From NCBI GenBank assembly GCA_021805485.1, contig JAJZFF010000513.1, positions 1 to 5,314 of the forward strand: DNA of 5,314 nucleotides, in the 5' to 3' direction. The notes below the pieces were generated by a model that ran no database searches, was not told the DNA's origin, and saw only the letters and a list, made by a program, of their open reading frames with translations. Shown here in pieces: positions 1 through 5,314 of the stretch. A program made the position numbers and the translations under genes. Every line of letters starts with the position of its first letter. The first letter of the stretch is position 1. This stretch comes from Pseudomonadota bacterium (GTDB taxonomy: Bacteria; Pseudomonadota; Alphaproteobacteria; Acetobacterales; Acetobacteraceae).

Positions 1-14
1 CACCCTCTCCGCCA
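1..14 (+). tRNA. 3' end of a tRNA gene, probably tRNA-Ser (partial)
   Basis: The first 14 bases read as the end of a bacterial tRNA: CAC (last three T-stem bases), CCTCTCC (3' acceptor strand, which would pair with GGAGAGG), G at position 73, then an encoded CCA. A GGAGAGG acceptor with G73 is typical of tRNA-Ser, though other G73 tRNAs cannot be excluded from this fragment. The integrase remnant starting 150 bp downstream and pointing away supports the reading, because P4-type integrases commonly sit just beyond the tRNA whose 3' end served as attachment site. The rest of the gene lies left of the window, so neither the anticodon nor the fold can be checked. Confidence 0.6.
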
Positions 15-126
15 GTTTCGCTTTTCACGCGATCCCAAGCAGTCTCAACCACCTGAAATGTCCATTTTCTCCCGTGACGGTGCCCTAGCCCGTTTCACGA
101 AGATACTCCTCAATCCCGGGGCACAC

Positions 127-168
127 TGGGGTCGGATGCGGGGTATGCAAAGGGAGAGTGGGGTATGC
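127..168 (+). repeat. GGGGT(ATGC) direct repeats, possible integrase arm sites
   Basis: Two nearly identical 10-mers, cGGGGTATGC at 139-148 and tGGGGTATGC at 159-168, lie exactly 20 bp apart. A shorter relative, tGGGGTCGG, lies at 127-135. The last copy overlaps the integrase start codon at 165. From memory, short TGGGGTA-type direct repeats occur between the tRNA and the integrase start in many tRNA-borne islands. They are plausible binding sites for the integrase N-terminal arm-binding domain, which would also allow autoregulation. The repeats are seen directly; the function is inferred. Confidence 0.4.
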
Positions 169-577
169 TCACCGGCATCGCCGTCCGCAAGGCGCGGGCG
201 CGGAACAAGCCGTGCAAAATGTTCGATTCCAATCACTTGTTCCTGCTGGTCACGCCGACTGGGGGGAAAGCTCTGGCGCTTTCGTTACAAGATCGGCGGC
301 AAGGAGACGCGGCTCGGCATCGGCCCCTGCCGAGGTGCCCCCTGCCGCGGCGCGGCGCGCTCGCGACGAGGCCCGTGCCGGTCTGCGCGCCCGCCGCGAT
401 CCCTCGCTGGTCGGCAAGCAGTTGCGCGCCCAGGCCGCGAACGAGGACAGGAAGTTCGAGAAGGTCGCGCGCGTCTGGCACGCATTGAACAGATCCCGCT
501 GGACCGAGCGTCACGCGGCGGACGTGATGGGCAACCTCGAGCAGATGGTCTTTCCACTTCCAGGCCACCCGGCGGGC
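165..577 (+). pseudogene. Broken P4-type tyrosine recombinase (integrase), 5' remnant
   Basis: The ATG at 165 is preceded by AGGGAG (151-156). The product begins MLTGIAVRKARARNKPCK and reaches LVTPTGGK, the usual opening of the DUF4102 arm-binding domain. The match then continues in the next frame (LWRFRYKIGGKETRLGIG) and later in the third frame (EVPPAAARRARDEARAGL, RRDPS). It ends in the start of the core-binding domain (VWHALNRSRWTERHAADVMG, then NLEQMVFP). Two +1 shifts explain the changes: one extra G in the G6 run at 261-266 and one extra C in the C4 run at 324-327. Homology fades near 570, with about 135 codons left of a usual 400 or so. The catalytic domain with its Arg, His and Tyr residues is absent, so the gene cannot encode an active recombinase. 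The two shifts could be sequencing errors; the truncation is clear either way. Confidence 0.85.
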
Positions 578-590
578 GCTTCGGCCAGTA

Positions 591-1064
591 TCAATCATGC
601 CCATCCTCACCGCCCGCATCCGGCGCGAGGAACGTCGGTTCCCTGTCCGCAGGCATGCCGGCCAGTTCGGCGTCCGTGACCCGGGCGTAGATCTCGATCA
701 GATAGCCCGTCGGATCGCGCAGCCAGAGTTCGTGCAACGGCGTGCCGCGCCACGTCGTTCGCGGAGGTTTCACGATTTCGGCGCCCGCCCCAAGGGCGCG
801 CCGGTAGCTTTCAATAACCGCTTCCTTGTCCGCGACGCCGAGTCCCAGATGATACATGCTGTATGTATCAAGATCCGCTCCACGGTCATTGACGAGCAGC
901 ACGAAGTTGAGGCGCAGATCCGGGATGATGAAGGTGGAATACCGCGCGGTGCGGTCCTTGGGACCGATCCCGAAAAACGCCGTGTAGAAGCCGGTGGCGG
1001 CATCGAGGTCGGCGACGCGCAGGCTGAGATGGAATTCCGTCGCGCCGGGTATCATCGGCATCAT
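591..1064 (-). CDS. VOC-superfamily protein (glyoxalase/dioxygenase fold), divergent from arsR
   Basis: The 157-residue product is one full VOC domain with two beta-alpha-beta-beta-beta modules. The first begins TEFHLSLRVADLDAATGFY (residues 9-27); the second begins at YHLGLGVADKEAV (71-83) and ends LRDPTGYLIEIYAR (115-128). His12, His72 and Glu124 sit where this fold places its divalent metal ligands; His111 is a further candidate. The family includes glyoxalase I, extradiol dioxygenases, fosfomycin-resistance proteins and the CadI/ArsI group. Divergent placement next to arsRCB suggests an arsenic-related role, but the protein contains no cysteine, whereas ArsI C-As lyases use a vicinal Cys pair to hold trivalent organoarsenicals. 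Substrate and reaction are therefore unassigned. AAGGA lies 8 nt before the start at 1064; a second ATG follows directly and could also be used. The hydrophilic C-terminal tail (about 130-157) lies outside the domain. Confidence 0.88.
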   Translation of the reverse strand: MMPMIPGATEFHLSLRVADLDAATGFYTAFFGIGPKDRTARYSTFIIPDLRLNFVLLVNDRGADLDTYSMYHLGLGVADKEAVIESYRRALGAGAEIVKPPRTTWRGTPLHELWLRDPTGYLIEIYARVTDAELAGMPADREPTFLAPDAGGEDGHD

Positions 1065-1313
1065 TGTTGGGATCCTTGCAACGAACGACTCGCGCCGGAC
1101 GGGCGTGGGTCAGACATACCGGCGGAACTGCCCGGCGGCTTTGACGTGCATCAACGCCCGCTCACGCTCGCCCGCGCCGGCCGGCCACGTCGTCCTGGTC
1201 CGTTCCGGGCATGCGCCGTATCGTCATCGAATGGTCTCGGGCCGACGGTTCGCCGTCCCTTGACGCCGAAGGCACGCTCGCCCTATCGATATGATAATTC
1301 GACAATTCCGGAA
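1065..1313. other. Divergent intergenic region between the VOC gene and arsR
   Basis: This gap of about 250 bp separates two divergent genes and must hold the start signals of both. Open frames cross it on both strands, but none has a recognisable product or a convincing ribosome site; they fit high-GC background. On the right it holds a possible promoter and an AT-rich block in front of arsR. I could not identify a convincing promoter for the VOC gene by eye. Confidence 0.6.
1260..1307 (+). promoter_or_regulatory. Candidate arsR promoter/operator
   Basis: TTGACG (1260-1265) matches the -35 consensus at five of six positions. An AT-rich block at 1284-1307, unusual in this GC-rich region, follows. 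It contains the 8-bp palindrome TATCGATA (1284-1291) and the -10-like hexamers TATGAT (1290-1295) and GATAAT (1293-1298). An 18-bp spacer from TTGACG leads only to TATCGA (1284-1289), a weak -10; the better hexamers are too far from it. ArsR repressors normally bind AT-rich dyads overlapping their own promoter, so the block is the likely operator. The exact -10 and operator limits are uncertain. Confidence 0.45.
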
Positions 1314-1319
1314 ATGACG

Positions 1320-1724
1320 ATGAATGGACCACCGGCAATCGATGCATCCTGGACCGTCGCGGCGCTCGCCGCCCTGGCGCACGAGCACCGTCTCGCCGCC
1401 TATCGCCTGCTGGTCGAGGCCGGGCCGGCCGGCCGGCCGGCGGGCGAGATCGCCGAGCGGCTCGGCCTCGCGGCGTCATCCCTGACATTCCACATCCAGG
1501 CCCTGACCCGCGCCGGGCTGATCACCCAGCGACGGGCAAGCCGCCATGTCATCTACGCCGCCGACTTTTCCGCCATGAACGATCTGGTCGCCTATCTGCT
1601 CCGCAATTGCTGCGGCCAGGAGGCCACCTGCCCGCCGGCCTGCGACCCGGCCCGCCCGCCCGAGGCGCGGAAGGCGGTGCCTGCAACGAGCCGGTCCAAA
1701 ACAGCACAAGGATCAGACCCATGA
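1320..1724 (+). CDS. arsR: ArsR-family As(III)-responsive transcriptional repressor
   Basis: This small winged-helix regulator has 134 residues from the ATG at 1320. Helices at about 12-35 (VAALAALAHEHRLAAYRLLV) lead into the helix-turn-helix AGEIAERLGLAASSLTFHIQ (41-60), followed by LTRAGLITQRRASRHVIYAA (62-81), the wing. It lacks the CVC motif in the DNA-binding helix that enterobacterial ArsR uses for arsenite. It instead carries Cys97, Cys98 and Cys104 just past the last helix (LRNCCGQEATC). That is the 1, 2, 8 spacing recalled for the Acidithiobacillus ferrooxidans type sensor (C95, C96, C102). A fourth cysteine, Cys108, is extra. An in-frame ATG also lies at 1314; 1320 is preferred because GGAA at 1310-1313 is then 6 nt upstream, although this ribosome site is weak. 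The frame stays open far upstream, but that part is antisense to the VOC gene. The stop overlaps arsC by 4 bp (ATGA). Confidence 0.93.
   Translation: MNGPPAIDASWTVAALAALAHEHRLAAYRLLVEAGPAGRPAGEIAERLGLAASSLTFHIQALTRAGLITQRRASRHVIYAADFSAMNDLVAYLLRNCCGQEATCPPACDPARPPEARKAVPATSRSKTAQGSDP
1423..1440. repeat. (GGCC)4GG tandem tract inside arsR
   Basis: Four uninterrupted GGCC units plus GG encode part of the AGPAGRPAGE stretch just before the recognition helices of ArsR. The tract is self-complementary. It probably only reflects codon bias for a Gly/Pro/Arg loop, but it is slippage-prone sequence. Confidence 0.6.
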
Positions 1725-2143
1725 CCGTCACGATCTATCACAACCCTGCCTGCGGCACGTCCCGCAACGTCCTCGGCCTCATCCGCAACGCGGGGATCGA
1801 GCCAGTGGTGATCGAATATCTGAAAACCCCGCCCTCGCGCGAGGAGTTGCGCGGCCTGATCGCGCGGATGGGCGTCCCGGTTCGTGCCGCGCTGCGCCAG
1901 AAGGGCACGCCCTATGCCGAGCTTGGCCTCGACGACGAAACCCTGACCGACGATGCGCTGCTCGACGCGATGATGGCCCATCCGATCCTCATCAACCGGC
2001 CGATCGTCGTCACCGAGGGCGCCGTCCGCCTCTGCCGCCCCTCCGAAACCGTGCTCGACATCCTGCCCACGCCCCAGCAAGGCGCCTTCGCCAAGGAAGA
2101 CGGGGAGCAGGTGATCGACGACACCGGCCGCCGCCTGGCCTGA
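1721..2143 (+). CDS. arsC: Arsenate reductase, glutaredoxin/glutathione-coupled type
   Basis: This cytoplasmic enzyme reduces arsenate to arsenite using glutathione and glutaredoxin. The 140 residues match the usual length of the plasmid R773-type ArsC (about 141). The N-terminal strand and catalytic loop read [15 protein letters not shown] (4-18), with the catalytic cysteine at Cys11. Arg59, Arg93 and Arg106 sit one position before the R60, R94 and R107 anion-binding residues of the R773 enzyme, matching the one-residue shift of the cysteine. [20 protein letters not shown] (86-105) is the family signature. The start at 1721 is set by AAGGA at 1708-1712 (8 nt spacing) and by the MTVTIYHNP opening; the frame also runs upstream inside arsR, but that part is not real. 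The start overlaps the arsR stop by 4 bp, pointing to translational coupling. The thioredoxin-dependent, low-molecular-weight-phosphatase type is ruled out by the motif. Confidence 0.96.
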   Translation: MTVTIYHNPACGTSRNVLGLIRNAGIEPVVIEYLKTPPSREELRGLIARMGVPVRAALRQKGTPYAELGLDDETLTDDALLDAMMAHPILINRPIVVTEGAVRLCRPSETVLDILPTPQQGAFAKEDGEQVIDDTGRRLA

Positions 2144-2174
2144 ATTCTCGCGCCCTTCACCCGGAAGCCCCCCC

Positions 2175-3512
2175 ATGCTCGCCTTCGCGATCTTCATCGC
2201 CACGCTCGTGCTCGTCATCTGGCAGCCCCGCGGTCTCGGCATCGGCTGGAGTGCCATGGCCGGCGCGGTGGTCGATCTCGCCCTCGGCATCGTCCACTGG
2301 CGGAACATCCCCACCGTCTGGCACATCGTCTGGAACGCGACCTTCACCTTCGTCGCGCTGATCGTCATTTCGCTGCTATTGGACGAGGCCGGCTTCTTCC
2401 GCTGGGCGGCGCTGCATGTCGCCCGCTGGGGCCGCGGGCGCGGACGGCTGCTGCTGCCGCTGGTCGTCCTGCTCGGCTTCGCGATCGCCGCGGTCTTCGC
2501 GAATGACGGCGCCGCCCTGCTGCTGACGCCGATCGTCATGGCCATTCTCGCCAGCCTCGAATTTCCGCCCGCGGCGTCCCTCGCCTTCATCATCGCCACC
2601 GGCTTCGTCGCCGACACGACGAGCCTGCCGCTGGTGATCTCCAACCTGGTCAACATCGTCAGCGCCAATTTCTTCGGAATCGGCTTCACCCGCTACGCGA
2701 TGGTGATGGTGCCGGTCGATCTCGTCGCCCTCGCGGCCACGCTCGCGGTGCTGATGCTGCGCTACGGCGCCGCCGCCGGCCGGCACTACGATGTCGCCGA
2801 CCTCGAAGCCCCGGCGCACGCGATCCACGACCATGTCGTCTTCCGCGCCGCCTGGCCGGTACTCGCCCTCCTGCTGGCGGCCTATTTCGTCACCGCGCCG
2901 CTCGGCGTGCCGGTCTCCTATGTGACGATCGCCGGCGCGACCGTGCTGCTCGCCCTCGCCGCGCGCTGGCCCGCCGGCGGCCGCCGCGTGATCGACATCG
3001 GGCGCGTGCTGCGCGGCGCGCCCTGGCAGGTCGTGATCTTCAGCCTCGGGATGTATCTGGTCGTCTACGGGCTGCGGAACGCAGGGCTTACCGGCCATCT
3101 CGCCGCCCTGCTGCGAATCTTCGCCGCCCACGGCATCTGGGTTGCGTCGCTCGGCACCGGCATTCTCGCCGCCCTGCTCTCCTCGGTCATGAACAACATG
3201 CCGAGCGTGCTGGTCGGCGCGCTGGCGATCTCCCATGTCCATCCCCCCGCCGCCATCCGCGACGCGATGGTCTATGCCAATGTCATCGGCTGCGATCTCG
3301 GCCCCAAGCTCACCCCGATCGGCAGCCTCGCCACACTGCTCTGGCTGCATGTGCTGGCCGGCAAGGGTGTCCGGATCGGCTGGGGGCAATACATGCGGGT
3401 CGGCCTGCTGATCACCCCGCCGGTCCTGCTGGCCACGCTCGCCGCCCTCGCGCTCTGGCTTCCGGCGCTCGGATCGCCCGGCCACGGATTGGGAAGCGCT
3501 CTTTCACCCTGA
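2175..3512 (+). CDS. arsB: ArsB arsenite/antimonite efflux carrier, inner membrane
   Basis: This 445-residue, strongly hydrophobic protein is slightly longer than the 429 residues of R773 ArsB and belongs to the ion transporter superfamily. It expels As(III)/Sb(III) across the cytoplasmic membrane; without an ArsA ATPase here it presumably works as a proton-coupled carrier. Recognisable ArsB blocks are [18 protein letters not shown] (108-125), [20 protein letters not shown] (145-164), [20 protein letters not shown] (334-353) and [20 protein letters not shown] (367-386). They match ArsB and not the unrelated ACR3 family. Roughly a dozen membrane spans can be read, with a hydrophilic central loop near 197-223. 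Cys373, in the IGCDLGPK block, is the only cysteine. GGAAG (2163-2167) lies 7 nt before the ATG, and the gap to arsC is 31 bp, so it is the last gene of the arsRCB transcript. Confidence 0.96.
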   Translation: MLAFAIFIATLVLVIWQPRGLGIGWSAMAGAVVDLALGIVHWRNIPTVWHIVWNATFTFVALIVISLLLDEAGFFRWAALHVARWGRGRGRLLLPLVVLLGFAIAAVFANDGAALLLTPIVMAILASLEFPPAASLAFIIATGFVADTTSLPLVISNLVNIVSANFFGIGFTRYAMVMVPVDLVALAATLAVLMLRYGAAAGRHYDVADLEAPAHAIHDHVVFRAAWPVLALLLAAYFVTAPLGVPVSYVTIAGATVLLALAARWPAGGRRVIDIGRVLRGAPWQVVIFSLGMYLVVYGLRNAGLTGHLAALLRIFAAHGIWVASLGTGILAALLSSVMNNMPSVLVGALAISHVHPPAAIRDAMVYANVIGCDLGPKLTPIGSLATLLWLHVLAGKGVRIGWGQYMRVGLLITPPVLLATLAALALWLPALGSPGHGLGSALSP

Positions 3513-3591
3513 CCGATGGGCGCCGGAAAGCGGGCGAGATCAAGAAACGACTTTGCAACATGCCGCTCAAATTCGGGCATGGATCACCCAC

Positions 3592-3617
3592 CCACCAGCT
3601 CCCGACATCCCTGGTGG
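3592..3617. repeat. Inverted repeat downstream of arsB
   Basis: CCACCAG (3592-3598) and CTGGTGG (3611-3617) form a perfect 7-bp stem around a 12-nt loop, 80 bp past the arsB stop. There is no T tract, so a terminator role is only possible. Confidence 0.4.
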
Positions 3618-3640
3618 AATGGTCAGTTGGACAGGACGGT

Positions 3641-3667
3641 CCCATCCGGCCCGGGCGGCCGGATGGG
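3641..3667. terminator. Strong hairpin between convergent arsB and TonB-receptor genes
   Basis: CCCATCCGGCC (3641-3651) and GGCCGGATGGG (3657-3667) make a perfect 11-bp stem with a 5-nt loop. It begins 9 bp past the receptor stop on the minus strand and lies about 130 bp past the arsB stop. The position between two convergent genes and the high stability suit a bidirectional transcription stop. Neither strand has a U-rich tail, so it is not a textbook intrinsic terminator. Confidence 0.6.
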
Positions 3668-3676
3668 TGCCACAGA

Positions 3677-5314
3677 TCAGAACTTCGCGGTCAGCGCGGC
3701 GATGAACTGCCGCGGCGCGCCCGGCTGCACCAGGATCGCGTTGGCAGTGTTGGCCCCGGCCGTGTTGGTACCGAAATAACCGCCGGAGGTGATGTAACCG
3801 TTGTCGTTATATTTCGTGTCGAAAACATTGTTGATGTTGAACGAGAGTTCGAGAACCTTCACCGCGTGCGACAGGCTCTGCGGCACCGGAATGTTCGCCG
3901 CGATCGACAGGTTGGCGACGTTGAATCCCGGCAGCTTGCGCGACGAGACGTTGTTGGTGTTGTTGTTGAAGTAGTGCTGCGCGCCGGTGTACTGGTCGAG
4001 GAAGCCGAGGGTAACCAGCGTCGAGCCGACAAAGGTGCGGTAGTTCAGGCCGAAATTGAGCAAAATGCTCGGGTTATAGGCGATCGGCTCGTTCTGATAG
4101 ACGACGTTGCCGGTTTCGTATTGCAGATATTTGTTGTTGTCGAAGCTTGCATTGACGAAGGCGCGCCAGTGGAAATTCGGCTCGACCGAGGCGTCAAGCT
4201 GCACGCCCTGCAGACGCGCATTCGCCGCGGCCAGCGAGGAATTGACGATATTGGCATGATAGATCGCGATCGCCTCATTGGTCAGCGTGTCGTTGAAATA
4301 GTTCAGGTTCAACGTCGCGTGGTGCAAATAGGGCACATGATCGCTGAACAGCTTGAGGCCAATCTCGTAGTCGCGCGCCTGGGTCGGCTTCAGGACCGAC
4401 AGATCCGGCGAGGTCGACTGGTTGGCGCCGAACGCATTGTCCGTCGGGTTCTGGTAGGAGATGGCCATGCTGCCGTAAAGCGCGGCCCAGGGCACCGGCT
4501 CGTAGCGCAGCCCGATCGAGGGCTCGGCGCGGACGAAGGTTTTGGAGGCATCCGCGGCACCCACGGCATTCGTGCCGCCGATCGGAAGATCGTTGTGAAA
4601 ATCGGTATGATAGGAGACCTCGGCGATGCCGGGCGTGATCGAAAATCCCCGGAAGGGATGGATCGTGTCCTGCAGGAACGCGTTGGCGTAGGTCGTGTAG
4701 AGCGTAAATTGCTGGATGCTGGCGGGATTCGCCTGCGTCGAGCCGCCGACGCCGAGGTCGTTGTAGCCGCGATAGGGCGAGAAATACCGCTCGTAGATCA
4801 CATAGCCGCCAAACTTGATGTCGTTATACGGCAGGTGATAGTCGAAGAAGAGATTGTCGCCATACTGGTTGGTGGTCGGGTAATAGTATTCGGTATTGGT
4901 CGAATTCGGCACATAGGCGGCGCCTGACAGAGGAGAATTCGTGCCGTAATTGTTGACGCGGTAATGAACGCGATGCCCCCAGCGATACCAGATATTGTTG
5001 TGGAACGTCATGTTCTTCGACAGGGCGACCGACATCTTGCTGTAGAGGATGGTGTCGCGCACCTGCAACTGCTTGAACCAGATATCCGGCGTGCCGGTGC
5101 CGTAGAACCCCGATGTCTGCTGGCTGAACAGGGGCGAGCCGGAATAACCGGTGACCGTGACGCCAGGGATCGGCGTCTGCGGAATGAAATTCGGCCGCGG
5201 CGCGTATTCGACGTTATTGTCGTTGTAGACGGCGAAGCTGAGCGAACCATTGGCGAAATCCTTCACCAGCTTGGCATAGATCGCGTGCGACTGCGCCGGC
5301 CAGGAATAGTGTCC
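3677..5314 (-). CDS. TonB-dependent outer-membrane receptor, C-terminal part (5' end beyond window)
   Basis: The visible 545 residues form the larger part of an outer-membrane beta-barrel of the TonB-dependent receptor family (usually about 700-800 residues). It takes up siderophores, vitamins or other scarce substrates with energy from TonB-ExbB-ExbD. The reading frame is open to the right edge (first codons GHYSWPAQSH), so signal peptide, TonB box and most or all of the plug lie outside. A GTG codon at 5266 is internal, not a start. Family signs are YANAFLQDTIHP (about 209-220), LKPTQARDYEIGLK (308-321), FNINNVFDTKYNDNGY (492-507), and an end in GAPRQFIAALTAKF. The terminal Phe is the barrel-assembly signal. 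Tyr and Asn are very abundant, and the gene looks lower in GC than the ars operon. It is convergent with arsB and separated by hairpins. Nothing visible shows the substrate. Confidence 0.93.
   Translation of the reverse strand, partial: GHYSWPAQSHAIYAKLVKDFANGSLSFAVYNDNNVEYAPRPNFIPQTPIPGVTVTGYSGSPLFSQQTSGFYGTGTPDIWFKQLQVRDTILYSKMSVALSKNMTFHNNIWYRWGHRVHYRVNNYGTNSPLSGAAYVPNSTNTEYYYPTTNQYGDNLFFDYHLPYNDIKFGGYVIYERYFSPYRGYNDLGVGGSTQANPASIQQFTLYTTYANAFLQDTIHPFRGFSITPGIAEVSYHTDFHNDLPIGGTNAVGAADASKTFVRAEPSIGLRYEPVPWAALYGSMAISYQNPTDNAFGANQSTSPDLSVLKPTQARDYEIGLKLFSDHVPYLHHATLNLNYFNDTLTNEAIAIYHANIVNSSLAAANARLQGVQLDASVEPNFHWRAFVNASFDNNKYLQYETGNVVYQNEPIAYNPSILLNFGLNYRTFVGSTLVTLGFLDQYTGAQHYFNNNTNNVSSRKLPGFNVANLSIAANIPVPQSLSHAVKVLELSFNINNVFDTKYNDNGYITSGGYFGTNTAGANTANAILVQPGAPRQFIAALTAKF

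Noticed and set aside
562..586. GC-rich imperfect dyad (GGCC at both ends) just past the VOC stop, considered as its terminator
   Set aside because: The arms pair poorly beyond four bases and there is no T tract; high GC makes such matches common.
591..1064. Assignment of the VOC gene as arsI (C-As lyase)
   Set aside because: The protein has no cysteine, while ArsI needs a vicinal cysteine pair, so the symbol was withheld.
1110..1224. Short minus-strand reading frame ending AGQFRRYV just upstream of the VOC gene, considered as the tail of a truncated gene
   Set aside because: Only about 37 codons are open and the sequence matches nothing I recognise; chance is the simpler explanation.
597..1319. 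Long plus-strand open frame running into arsR, which would make a 375-residue protein
   Set aside because: The upstream part is antisense to the VOC gene and has no recognisable domain. ArsR similarity begins only near 1320-1350, where an ATG is available.
1592..2689. Minus-strand open frame of 365 codons opposite arsC and arsB
   Set aside because: It has low-complexity composition typical of the antisense of high-GC genes, and both genes on the other strand are firmly identified.
2376..3485. Minus-strand open frame of 369 codons opposite arsB
   Set aside because: It is rich in Gly, Arg, Asp, Glu and Gln with no motif, as expected for the reverse of a hydrophobic membrane protein gene.
3560..4927. 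Plus-strand open frame of 455 codons opposite the TonB receptor
   Set aside because: It is a shadow of the receptor gene, with Val/Arg/Ile/Gly-rich sequence and no domain or ribosome site.
1..5314. CRISPR array, transposon ends or toxin-antitoxin pair
   Set aside because: No spaced repeat series, transposase, paired terminal repeats or small gene pair of that kind could be seen.

Overview
The window looks like part of an alphaproteobacterial chromosome. An acidophilic Acetobacteraceae such as an Acidiphilium relative is a plausible guess, based on high GC, an arsRCB set and TonB-receptor style; this is inference and no marker gene is present. The left part has the architecture of a tRNA-associated genomic island edge, and its clear cargo is an arsenic detoxification operon.

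Layout from left to right. Bases 1-14 fit the 3' end of a tRNA, most likely tRNA-Ser (last T-stem bases, 7-nt acceptor strand, G73, CCA). After about 150 bp with no gene, but with GGGGT-type direct repeats, comes the 5' part of a tyrosine recombinase (P4-type, DUF4102 arm-binding domain). It is broken by two +1 frameshifts in homopolymer runs and lacks its catalytic domain. A minus-strand VOC (glyoxalase/dioxygenase fold) gene follows at 591-1064. A roughly 250-bp divergent control region then leads into arsR (1320-1724), arsC (1721-2143) and arsB (2175-3512) on the plus strand. A 164-bp intergenic stretch with two inverted repeats separates arsB from a convergent minus-strand TonB-dependent receptor gene, which runs off the right edge.

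How the genes work together. ArsR would sense As(III)/Sb(III), probably through a C-terminal cysteine cluster, and derepress the operon. ArsC reduces arsenate to arsenite using glutathione/glutaredoxin. ArsB exports arsenite across the inner membrane; no arsA is present, so ArsB presumably works as a stand-alone carrier. arsR and arsC overlap by 4 bp and arsB follows after 31 bp, so the three are very probably one transcript. The divergent VOC protein keeps the likely metal-binding residues of its fold but has no cysteine, so it is not a standard ArsI C-As lyase; its role is open. The TonB-dependent receptor is an outer-membrane uptake protein of unknown substrate and need not be connected with arsenic.

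I found no clearly new system. The points most worth a second look are the cysteine-free VOC protein beside the ars operon, the ArsR cysteine pattern, and the decayed integrase with its tRNA and arm-site-like repeats.
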